Below, piece after piece: positions 51,775-59,470 of a stretch of 60,163 nucleotides of DNA. Within the stretch, counting starts at the first letter, position 1. Every line of letters starts with the position of its first letter. The position numbers and the translations under genes are program-made. The notes beneath the pieces are model-generated. The model was not told the origin of the DNA and searched no databases. It saw only the letters and a program-made list of their open reading frames with translations. The stretch comes from CAYVQE01 sp964633205 (lineage in GTDB: Bacteria; Myxococcota; B64-G9), in the NCBI GenBank assembly GCA_964633205.1, contig CAZWFN010000021.1, positions 1 to 60,163 on the forward strand, written 5' to 3'.

Positions 51775-52359
51775 ATGGCCATGAATGCGAGACGCGCGAT
51801 CGCGATCCGGACCGCACCGTGGCTGCTGCTGGCGGCGGGGCTGGCCCTGACCGCCGGGTGCAGCGGTTCCACCTATGTCTACGTCAAGCAAGACGCCTAC
51901 AGCCCGCAGCTGCCCGACAACCTGAACGTCTACCGCGGCGCCGCCGTGCACCTGGCCGGCTTCACCAACCGCGCCGAGAACACCTCGATGTTCTACTACT
52001 ACAGCCCGGATTACAGCGTGACCTACGAGGGGGCGCCCAGCCTGCAGTCCTACCTGTGGTACTGCTTCGAGAAGGCCTTGTCGTCGCTGGGCATGAAGGT
52101 CTACTCGGGGGAGGACAACCCGCCGGTCGAGGTGCCTGAGCTGCAGCTGACCTTCACCTCGCTGACCGACCAGGAGTTCAAGTTCGAGGCCGCCGTGCTC
52201 GAGGGCAACCAGCAGGTATTCAAGAATTCCTACGCCATCGCGGCGCCGCCGCCCAAGCAGCAAGAGCCGGCCGCGCTCGAGCAGCGGGCCTACCGGATGG
52301 TGGACGCGGCCGTCGACGCCGTATTGTCCGACCCGAAGTTTCAACAATCCCTCTACTGA
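51775..52359 (+). CDS. Lipoprotein of the radical-SAM cluster
   Basis: 194 residues. Signal peptide with lipobox LALTAGC (Cys29), then STYVYVKQDAYSPQLPDNLNVYRGAAVHL and YYYSPDYSVTYEGAPSLQSYLWYC. Compact, mixed alpha/beta predicted. No family recognised. Located between two radical SAM genes on the same strand with short gaps, so it probably works with the product of the cluster at the envelope, such as binding or transfer to the outer membrane. ATG 51781 is in frame as an alternative. Confidence 0.72.
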   Translation: MAMNARRAIAIRTAPWLLLAAGLALTAGCSGSTYVYVKQDAYSPQLPDNLNVYRGAAVHLAGFTNRAENTSMFYYYSPDYSVTYEGAPSLQSYLWYCFEKALSSLGMKVYSGEDNPPVEVPELQLTFTSLTDQEFKFEAAVLEGNQQVFKNSYAIAAPPPKQQEPAALEQRAYRMVDAAVDAVLSDPKFQQSLY

Positions 52360-52408
52360 GCGCGGCCGGGCGACCCGGGCGCGAACCGCGGGGGGTGGAG
52401 AGCCGAAT

Positions 52409-53407
52409 ATGATCACGGTCCGGTCCTTGTTGGACGACGCCTGGTACCAACGCTACAAGCGCATCAGCCGGTTGAACATCCGCTCCTCGATCTACGACGT
52501 CACCGACCGCTGCAACCTGCGCTGCAAGGGCTGCTTCTTCTATTCTTCGGGCGAGCACGAGGTGGCCCGCGAGGAGAAGTCGATCGAGCGCTGGCGCGGG
52601 TTCATCGATCGCGAGGTCGAACGGGGGGTCAACCTGGCCATCCTGATCGGGGGCGAGCCCACCCTGTGTCCGGACCGGCTGGCCGCGTTCTACGAGCGGG
52701 TGCCCACCTACTGCGCCACCAACGGCCAGATCAAGATCGACCGCGACCGCTTTCCGGACATGATGATCGGCATCAGCCTGTGGGGCGATCCGGAGGTGGA
52801 GCGCAAGCTGCGCGGCAAGGACACCTTCGCCGTCTCGTCGCGCAACTACCGGGGCGACCCCAACACTTATTATCTGTTGACCATCTCACCCCGCCAGCTC
52901 GGCCGCATCGAGCCGATCGTGCGCCACATCGAAGACGCCGGGCTCAAGGTCCACATGCAGCTGTTGTCGAACGACGAGCACGTCGACGGCTTCTCCTGGA
53001 CCGAAGACCAGCTGCGCCAGGCCCGCGATGAGATGGACGATCTGCTCGATCGGTATCCGCGGACCGTGATCTCGTCGCACTACTACCACCGGGTGCTGAC
53101 CACGCGCAGCATGCTCGGCCGGCGCTTCGGCTGGCTGGAATGCCCGTCGGTCACCGACGATTGGGATGACCGCGATCCGCAGACCAAGCGCCTGATCCGG
53201 TTCAAGCGCTGGGCCGCCGATCTGAAGACCACCCACCGCTGCTGCACCTCGCAGACCCGCGATTGCTCCACCTGCATGGACGGCGCGGCCCACATGAGCT
53301 GGGTGATGGTCAACAAGCGCGCCCACATGCGCTCGGCCGCGGATTTCCAGAACTGGATCACCGTCTACGAGATGTTCGCCAAGCTGTACCGCTTCATTCC
53401 CTGGTAG
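52409..53407 (+). CDS. Radical SAM enzyme 2
   Basis: 332 residues, paralogous to enzyme 1. The cluster motif is CNLRCKGCFFY (Cys35, Cys39, Cys42); SAM motif IGGEPTLCPD is intact; WGDPEVERKLRG aligns with WGDDETSRRT of enzyme 1; C-terminal cysteines RCCTSQTRDCSTC match. The last residues (LYRFIPW) are unusual. Neither enzyme has a B12 domain or a full SPASM domain. Two near-family enzymes imply two successive steps or a heterodimer, with enzyme 1 possibly less active because of its altered GGE motif. Confidence 0.88.
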   Translation: MITVRSLLDDAWYQRYKRISRLNIRSSIYDVTDRCNLRCKGCFFYSSGEHEVAREEKSIERWRGFIDREVERGVNLAILIGGEPTLCPDRLAAFYERVPTYCATNGQIKIDRDRFPDMMIGISLWGDPEVERKLRGKDTFAVSSRNYRGDPNTYYLLTISPRQLGRIEPIVRHIEDAGLKVHMQLLSNDEHVDGFSWTEDQLRQARDEMDDLLDRYPRTVISSHYYHRVLTTRSMLGRRFGWLECPSVTDDWDDRDPQTKRLIRFKRWAADLKTTHRCCTSQTRDCSTCMDGAAHMSWVMVNKRAHMRSAADFQNWITVYEMFAKLYRFIPW

Positions 53408-53417
53408 GCCGCCGCAC

Positions 53418-54662
53418 ATGCCCGACAGGCCCGTCATCCTCGGCTGCGACATGGTCTCGCCCCTGGGCACCGACCTGGACGGGCAGGTCGAGGCGGCCCT
53501 GCGCGGCGACAGCGGCATCGGCCCGCTGACCCGATTCGAGCTGCCCGCAGGCTTCCCGGTCACGGTGGCCGGGGAGGTGCCGGAGTTCGACGCCAGCGGC
53601 TTCGACTTCCTCAAGCCGCGGGCCATGGCCCACTGGTTTTCGCCGGTGTTCAAGCACGCCCTGCTGGTGGTCCACCGCGCGCTGGAGCGCTCCGGCGTGG
53701 TCATCGACGACGAGCTGGCGCCACGGGTGGCCACCACCTTCTCCAGCGCCATCGGTGGGCTGGACGCGGTGCTGGCGGCCGACCGGCGCATGCAGGCCGA
53801 CGGCCGGCTGCCCCATCCCTTCGTCAACCCCAACGCCTGCATCAACATGGTGGGAGGCAAGGTCTCGATCCTGACCGGGGCCACCGGACCGATCACCACC
53901 TCGATCACCGCCTGCGCCACCGGCTGCTCGTCGCTGATCACCGGGGCCATGCTGCTGGCGGCCGGCGAGGCAGACGTGGCGCTGTGCGGCGCGGTCGACT
54001 TCCCGCTGGTCGAGCCCATCGTGGCCGGCTTCGCCACCATGAACGGCGCCTACAAGACCCGGCCCGGCGAGTCGCCCGAGCCGGCGGCGGTCAGCCGACC
54101 CTTCTCCGCTGATCGGCGCGGCTTCGTGGTGTCCGAGGGCGCGGCCGCCTTCGTGCTGGCCACGGCCGAGTTCGCCGCCGCCCACGGGCTGCAGCCGGAC
54201 CTGGAGCTGGCCGGCTGGGCCATGACCTCGGATGCCCATCACTTCGTCGCCCCCCACCGGCCCAGCGTGGCCCGCTGCATGGCCCTGGCCATCGCCCACG
54301 CCGGCGTCGCCCCGGCCGCCATCGATGCGGTCAACGCCCACGCCACCAGCACCAAGGTCGGCGATCGGATCGAGGTCGAAGCCCTGCGCGACGTGTTCGG
54401 CCAACGCCTGCCGCCGGTGACGGCCAACAAGTCCCTGGTCGGCCACTGCATGGGCGCCGCCAGCGCCATCGAGACCGTGCTGGCGGCCGCGGGGCTGCTG
54501 CGCGGCGAGCTGCCGCCGACCATCAACCAGCGGCCGGATGCGGAGCTCGGGCTGGACTCATTGGTGGTCGAGCGCCGCAGCCTGCAGCAGCGCACCGTGC
54601 TGAAGAACGCATTCGGCTTCGGCGGCTGCAACGCTTGCCTGGTGCTGCGGCGCGTGGCATAA
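53418..54662 (+). CDS. Beta-ketoacyl-ACP synthase 1 (FabF-like)
   Basis: 414 residues. Thiolase-fold condensing enzyme. Active-site Cys166 in TACATGCSSL, the two histidines in NAHATSTKVGD and NKSLVGHCMG, and SRPFSADRRGFVVSEGAAAFVLA are all present. So the Cys-His-His triad is complete. It elongates an acyl chain on ACP. It starts ten bases after radical SAM 2. A promoter-like sequence lies over its 3' end, upstream of the next gene. Confidence 0.93.
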   Translation: MPDRPVILGCDMVSPLGTDLDGQVEAALRGDSGIGPLTRFELPAGFPVTVAGEVPEFDASGFDFLKPRAMAHWFSPVFKHALLVVHRALERSGVVIDDELAPRVATTFSSAIGGLDAVLAADRRMQADGRLPHPFVNPNACINMVGGKVSILTGATGPITTSITACATGCSSLITGAMLLAAGEADVALCGAVDFPLVEPIVAGFATMNGAYKTRPGESPEPAAVSRPFSADRRGFVVSEGAAAFVLATAEFAAAHGLQPDLELAGWAMTSDAHHFVAPHRPSVARCMALAIAHAGVAPAAIDAVNAHATSTKVGDRIEVEALRDVFGQRLPPVTANKSLVGHCMGAASAIETVLAAAGLLRGELPPTINQRPDAELGLDSLVVERRSLQQRTVLKNAFGFGGCNACLVLRRVA

Positions 54663-54663
54663 T
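54635..54663 (+). promoter_or_regulatory. Internal promoter before ketosynthase 2
   Basis: TTGCCT (54635-54640), 17-bp spacer, CATAAT (54658-54663). It lies over the end of the first ketosynthase gene and could drive the second ketosynthase, thioesterase and dehydratase-PPTase separately. A short hairpin (CCC/GGG) follows in the 71-base gap. Confidence 0.45.
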
Positions 54664-54733
54664 CGGCTCCCTCGTTCGGGGGACCAACACAGCCCGCTCC
54701 TGAGGCTGCTGCCCGGCGGCGGGGACGGGTCCG

Positions 54734-55999
54734 ATGAGAGCACCCTTGAACCGAAGAGTCTTCGTGGTCGGCTACGGCGCCGCCACCCCGCTGGGTCGCG
54801 ATCTGGCCACCACCTGGCGCCGGGCCATGGCCGGCGAGGCCGGTTTCAGGCGGGTGACCCGCTGCGCGGTCGAGACCCCCTGCGACGTGGTGGGCGAGAT
54901 CCCGGATTGGGATCCGCTGCGCGAGGATTTCGCCAACGAAAAAGAGGTCTACAACTGGAACGCGGCCTTCGTGCTGCTGACGGTGGCGGTCTGCCGTGAC
55001 GCGCTGGCCCACGCCGGCATCGAGATGACCGCCGCGGTGGCGCCGCGCACCGCGAGTCTGATCGGCTCGGCGCTCAACGGCCACGACGCCTTCCGCAGCG
55101 CGGTCGAGGCGCTCGCGCAGCACGGTCCCAACCGGGTCAGCCCCTACCTGCTGCCCAACCTGTGCGGCAACCTGCCGGCCGGCAAGGCCGGCATGCTGCT
55201 GGGCTTCCAGGGGCTCAACTTTTCGCCGCAGGGCGCCTGCGCCTCGGGCAACCACGCCATCGGCCTGGGCGCGCGGCTGATCCGCGACGGGGATCTGGAC
55301 TTCGTGCTGGCCGGCGGGGTCGACACCCCGATCGTGCCCGAGATCATCCACGGCTTCGCCAACATGGGCGCCACCATCAAGGTGCGCCCCGGCGATCGGG
55401 CCCACCTCGATCCGACCCAGGCCTCGCGGCCTTTCTCCGCCGATCGCCGCGGCTTCGTGCTCAGCGAAGGCGCCGGCGTGGTGGTGCTGGCCGGCGCGGA
55501 CGCGGTGCGCGCCCACGGCTTGACCCCGCGGGCCGAGGTGCTGGGCGTGGGCTGGACCTCGGACGCTTACCATTTCACCAAGCCCAACCCGCCGACGATC
55601 GTGCGCGCCATGCGCCAGGCGCTGGCCGATGCCGAGCTCGACCCCGGCGCCATCGACTACGTCAACGCCCACGGCACCTCCACCCCGCGCGGCGACTCGA
55701 CCGAGATCGACTGCCTGCGTCAGGTCTTCGACGGCCGGCTGGGCCGGATCCCGGTCTCGTCCAACAAGTCCATGCTCGGCCACACCCTGGGCGCCTCGGC
55801 GGCCATCGAGGCCGCGCTGACCATCGAAGGCATGCAGCAGGGCGTGATCCTGCCCACGGTCAACCACCTGCCCGACCCGCAGCTCGAGGACGTGGACGTG
55901 GTGCCCGATACACCCAAGCGGGCCGCCACCGCCATCGCCATGTCCAACGCCTTCGGCTTCGGCGGCACCAACTGTTGTGTCATCTTCGGGGGTGTGTGA
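54734..55999 (+). CDS. Beta-ketoacyl-ACP synthase 2 (FabF-like)
   Basis: 421 residues. Cys169 in QGACASGNHAIG, histidines in YVNAHGTSTPRGDSTE and NKSMLGHTLGASAA, and SRPFSADRRGFVLSEGAGVVVLA; the triad is complete. Divergent from ketosynthase 1, so the two are not a recent duplication or a ketosynthase/chain-length-factor pair (both keep the Cys). Parallel condensing enzymes suggest a starter and an extender role. Ends one base before the thioesterase ATG. Confidence 0.93.
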   Translation: MRAPLNRRVFVVGYGAATPLGRDLATTWRRAMAGEAGFRRVTRCAVETPCDVVGEIPDWDPLREDFANEKEVYNWNAAFVLLTVAVCRDALAHAGIEMTAAVAPRTASLIGSALNGHDAFRSAVEALAQHGPNRVSPYLLPNLCGNLPAGKAGMLLGFQGLNFSPQGACASGNHAIGLGARLIRDGDLDFVLAGGVDTPIVPEIIHGFANMGATIKVRPGDRAHLDPTQASRPFSADRRGFVLSEGAGVVVLAGADAVRAHGLTPRAEVLGVGWTSDAYHFTKPNPPTIVRAMRQALADAELDPGAIDYVNAHGTSTPRGDSTEIDCLRQVFDGRLGRIPVSSNKSMLGHTLGASAAIEAALTIEGMQQGVILPTVNHLPDPQLEDVDVVPDTPKRAATAIAMSNAFGFGGTNCCVIFGGV

Positions 56000-56000
56000 G

Positions 56001-56549
56001 ATGCGGCCGCCGCCGTTTTTGCCCGAGGTGCTCGACGGCGACGGGCGCTTCGTGCGCGACCGGACCACCGGTCTGATCTACCACCGGGCCCACAATCGGG
56101 TACTGTACGCCGACACCGACCGTTCGGGCATCGTCTACCACGCCAACTACCTGCGCTACTTCGAGCTGGGCCGGGCCTCGCTGATGCGCGACGTCGGCTT
56201 TCCCTATGCCGAGGTCGAGCAATCGGGCTTCGTCTATCCGATCGTGGACCTGCGCCTGCGTTACCACCAGCCGCTGGTCTACGACGACCCGATGTGGATA
56301 CACACCCGGCCGGCTGCGCTGGAGCGGGTGCGGGTGCGTTTCGATTACGTGATCGTGCACGCCGAGTCCGGGGCGCTGGTCTGCCGGGGCCATACGCTGC
56401 ACTGTGCGCTGAACGACAAGGGCCGACCCACCGCGGTCGATCCGATCACGGTCAAGACCTGGGAGACCTTCCCCAATGCCCTGACCGCCGACCCGGCCGA
56501 GCCCGAGGGCCAGTCGAAGCCGGACGCGGCCTCGGGGAACGCGCGATGA
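56001..56549 (+). CDS. Hotdog thioesterase, YbgC/4HBT type
   Basis: 182 residues. The 4HBT signature YADTDRSGIVYHANYLRYFE carries Asp40, the catalytic acid of YbgC-type enzymes; VYPIVDLRLRYHQPLVYDDP and YVIVHAESGALVCRGHTLH complete the fold. It releases the chain from ACP or CoA, or acts on an intermediate. A 30-residue C-terminal extension is disordered-looking. ATG 56001 is chosen over an upstream in-frame start at 55977 inside the previous gene. ATGA overlap with the last gene. Confidence 0.87.
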   Translation: MRPPPFLPEVLDGDGRFVRDRTTGLIYHRAHNRVLYADTDRSGIVYHANYLRYFELGRASLMRDVGFPYAEVEQSGFVYPIVDLRLRYHQPLVYDDPMWIHTRPAALERVRVRFDYVIVHAESGALVCRGHTLHCALNDKGRPTAVDPITVKTWETFPNALTADPAEPEGQSKPDAASGNAR

Positions 56550-58048
56550 CCGAGCTCAAGCCACCCACCGTTCCGCTGGAGCTGGCCAATCCGCCCTATC
56601 TGGCCGACCACCGGGCCGCGGGCCGCTCGGTCCTGCCGGCGGTCGAGGCGCTGCAGGCGCTGGCCCGGGCCGCGGCCGAGCACCGCCCCGGCCTGGACGT
56701 GCGCCGGTCCCGGCTGGCCGCGTTCCAGCGCTTTTTGCCCCTGCCGCGCGACGTCAGCATGGTGCCGGCCGAGGCCGAGTTGGAGCCCGGTGCGGCCGAC
56801 ACCCTGTGGGCCCGGCTGCTGACCCGCCGGCGGCTGGGCCGAGCCGGCATCGGCCGCACCCTGGTGCACGTCGAAGTGGAGTACGGCGCCGCCCGGCCGC
56901 TGGAGCTGCCGCGCTGGGACACCCTGGCCGCGCTCGAGGGCCTGGTGCTGACCTTTCCGGCCGAGCGACTGTATGCCGACATGGTTCCCTTCGGCCCGGC
57001 TTACCACAATGTCAGCGGCGACGTGCTGCTGGCCGCCAGCGGCGTGTTGGGCCGCATCCGGGCCGCTGGCCATCCGGCACCGGACGTCCCGCTGGGCAAC
57101 CCCTTCGTGCTCGATGCCGCCTTCCACCTGGCCTGCGCCTGGGGCCAGCGCTACGCCCGGCTGCTGACCTTTCCCACCGGCTTCCAAGAACGGGTGGTCG
57201 TCGCTCCGTGCCGCACCGGCGAGCAGTACTGGTGCCGGGTGGTGCCCCAGGGGGTCGAGGACGAGGTGCTGCAGTTCGATCTCTACCTGTTCGACGCCGC
57301 CGGCGAACCGCGCGAGGCCTGCCTGGGGGTGCGCTTCCAGGACGTGGCCGGCGGCCGCATGGCCCCGGACGACGCGGTGGCCGCCGGCGCCGACGACGAT
57401 CCGCTGGCCGAGCTGCGGGCCCGCTGCGCCGGGCTGACGGTGGTCGAGCTGGACGCGGTGGCCCCTTTCTACGCCCGGGCGTACACCGGCCGCGAGCGGG
57501 GCCGGGAGCTGGAGATGGGCGAGCGCCGGGCGCGCTCGTTCGCCGGTGCCCGGCTGGCGTTGAAGCTGTTGGCCCGCCGGATCACCCAGGACCTGGACAC
57601 CCCGGCCGACGCGCTGGAAACGGTGGCCGCCGACCGCGTCCACCCCCGGTTGCCGTTGCCGGCCGGAGACCCCATCCGCCATTGCGCCGCGGCCCACGAC
57701 AGCCGTTTCGCGGTGGCGGTGGCGGCCGATCGGCCGCTGGGCGTGGACGTGGAGGCGCTGAGCGATCGGGTGCTGCGCGGCCGCCGGCTCTACCTGTCCG
57801 AACGCGAGCAGGGCTTGGTGGCCACTGCCGCCATCGGCGAGACGCCGGCGGCGCTGCGCATCTGGACGGTCAAGGAGGCGGCGGCCAAGGCGCTCGACAT
57901 TCCGCTGGCCAAGGCTTTCGGTCGGGTGGAGGTCGCGGAAGTCGAAGACGCCCACCTGGCGCTGACCGTCGACGGCCGGCCCCGGAGCGCCCGCTGCGCC
58001 ACGGTGGACGGCCACGTGTTCACCCTGCTGGTGCTCGAACAGCCGTGA
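56546..58048 (+). CDS. PKS-type dehydratase fused to 4'-phosphopantetheinyl transferase
   Basis: 500 residues. Residues 1-290 are a double-hotdog polyketide dehydratase: His22 in YLADHRAAGRSVLPA matches the HxxxGxxxxP motif, and Asp190 in FVLDAAFHLACAW the catalytic Asp. Residues about 310-500 are a Sfp-type phosphopantetheinyl transferase: LGVDVEAL (Asp401, Glu403) and WTVKEAAAKAL (Lys443, Glu444). It would remove water from 3-hydroxyacyl chains and also activate the two ACPs of the cluster. This fusion is known at the end of some PUFA/polyketide proteins but is unusual free-standing. ATG overlaps the thioesterase stop. Confidence 0.9.
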   Translation: MTELKPPTVPLELANPPYLADHRAAGRSVLPAVEALQALARAAAEHRPGLDVRRSRLAAFQRFLPLPRDVSMVPAEAELEPGAADTLWARLLTRRRLGRAGIGRTLVHVEVEYGAARPLELPRWDTLAALEGLVLTFPAERLYADMVPFGPAYHNVSGDVLLAASGVLGRIRAAGHPAPDVPLGNPFVLDAAFHLACAWGQRYARLLTFPTGFQERVVVAPCRTGEQYWCRVVPQGVEDEVLQFDLYLFDAAGEPREACLGVRFQDVAGGRMAPDDAVAAGADDDPLAELRARCAGLTVVELDAVAPFYARAYTGRERGRELEMGERRARSFAGARLALKLLARRITQDLDTPADALETVAADRVHPRLPLPAGDPIRHCAAAHDSRFAVAVAADRPLGVDVEALSDRVLRGRRLYLSEREQGLVATAAIGETPAALRIWTVKEAAAKALDIPLAKAFGRVEVAEVEDAHLALTVDGRPRSARCATVDGHVFTLLVLEQP

Positions 58049-58081
58049 ACGGTGACGAACGGGATTGCCCCCTGGAGCCGG

Positions 58082-59344
58082 TCACTCCTCTTCTTTGGCG
58101 GCCGGCGGCTCGGCGGTCTCGGCCGCGACCTGCAGCTCGGGGTTGACCTGCAGGTCGGAACCGACCTGCAGGCCCAGTGCGCGGGCGCGTTTTTGCCACT
58201 GCTGGCGCGCCAGCGCCTGCATGTCCTCGACCCGGTCAACCTCGTCGACGATCTCCATGCCCAGCAGCGTCTCGACCACGTCCTCCAGGCTGACCAGCCC
58301 CTTGGTGCCGCCGTAGTCGCCGGCCACCAAGGCGACGTGCTGGCGCTTGTCGAGCAGCAGCTCCAGCAGAGCTGAAAGCCGCATGTCACCGGTGACGGTG
58401 GCGATGTCGCGCTGCAGCGTGGCCAGCTTCTCGTCGCCGCGGCCCTGGGCCTGGGCCAACAGCAGTTCGTCCTTGAGAATGAAGCCGGTGATGTCGTCCA
58501 GGTCGCGGCCGTACAAGGGGATGCGCGAAAACGGCGCGTCGGGCCGAGCCGCCAGGGCCGCGGAAACGGTGCTGTCGCGCTGCAGGGCATACATGACCGT
58601 ACGCGGGGTCATGATGTCCCTGGTGGTCAGCGAGGCCAGCCGGAACAGGTTGCGGATGATGCGCGACTCGCGCTCGTCGAGCTGGCCGGCCTGCTGGCCC
58701 AGATCGGCCAGGGCCACGAACTCCTGCCGGTCGAATACATGCACGTCGCGTCGCCGCGCGATCAGCCGGGTCACCCCTTCGGACAGCCAGATCAGCGGAA
58801 ACAGCAGCCCGATCAACAGGCGCACGAACTGGGCGGAGGGCCAGGCCAGCCGGCGCCAGAACACCGCGCCCAGGGTCTTGGGTATGATCTCGGACAGAAA
58901 CAAGATCATCAGGGTCATGGCGGCCGAGAACAGCCCCATCCAGTCCGAGCCGAACACGGCGGTGGCCTGGGCCCCGGCGCCGATGGCACCGACCGTATGG
59001 GCGATGGTGTTCAAAGTCAGAATGGCCGCCAGCGAGCGGTCCACCTTTTCCTGGCGCAGCCGCTCGAGCAGGGCACCGAGGCGGGGCTTGACCTCGCGCA
59101 GCCCGGCCACGAAGGACGGCGTGATGCTGAGCAGCACCGCCTCGGCCACCGAGCACAGGAAGCTGAACACCAACGCCAGCAGGACATACAACACCAGCAG
59201 GACCACATCCAGGCGGCTGTGGTCAGCCGCCACCGCGGTGGAGGCGCCGCCGGCCTCCAGCGCCAGCGCGGTGCCGCCCAGCGACAGTACCATCAGCACC
59301 GGCAAGCTCGCCTTCCGCGCCCGACTTCCGTTGTTGCGCCACAT
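58082..59344 (-). CDS. CNNM/CorC-family membrane protein with CBS domains
   Basis: 420 residues from ATG 59344. Four membrane helices form the CNNM domain (VVLLVLYVLLALVFSFLC; SEIIPKTLGAVFW is the family motif), followed by paired CBS domains (RDIMTPRTVMYALQRDS; FSRIPLYGRDLDDITGFI; VALVAGDYGGTKGLVSLEDVVETLLG). Homologues transport or sense Mg2+/Co2+. A C-terminal acidic tail replaces the CorC_HlyC domain, whose typical sequence is not evident. GTG 59419 is an alternative start, 25 codons longer. It converges on the biosynthetic cluster. Confidence 0.88.
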   Translation of the reverse strand: MWRNNGSRARKASLPVLMVLSLGGTALALEAGGASTAVAADHSRLDVVLLVLYVLLALVFSFLCSVAEAVLLSITPSFVAGLREVKPRLGALLERLRQEKVDRSLAAILTLNTIAHTVGAIGAGAQATAVFGSDWMGLFSAAMTLMILFLSEIIPKTLGAVFWRRLAWPSAQFVRLLIGLLFPLIWLSEGVTRLIARRRDVHVFDRQEFVALADLGQQAGQLDERESRIIRNLFRLASLTTRDIMTPRTVMYALQRDSTVSAALAARPDAPFSRIPLYGRDLDDITGFILKDELLLAQAQGRGDEKLATLQRDIATVTGDMRLSALLELLLDKRQHVALVAGDYGGTKGLVSLEDVVETLLGMEIVDEVDRVEDMQALARQQWQKRARALGLQVGSDLQVNPELQVAAETAEPPAAKEEE

Positions 59345-59470
59345 GTCGCTGGCCCACTCCCGCGCTGCTTGGCCCGTGTCCCACTCGATCCCAGTGCGGG
59401 ATCCTTTTTTCAATACCACCGATCCGGCCGCGCGAACAAATCGCAGTCGCCGCAGCGGGTGAATCGGGGG

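Noticed and set aside
53418..55999. Ketosynthase/chain-length-factor pair
   Set aside because: Chain-length factors lack the active Cys; both proteins here keep it.
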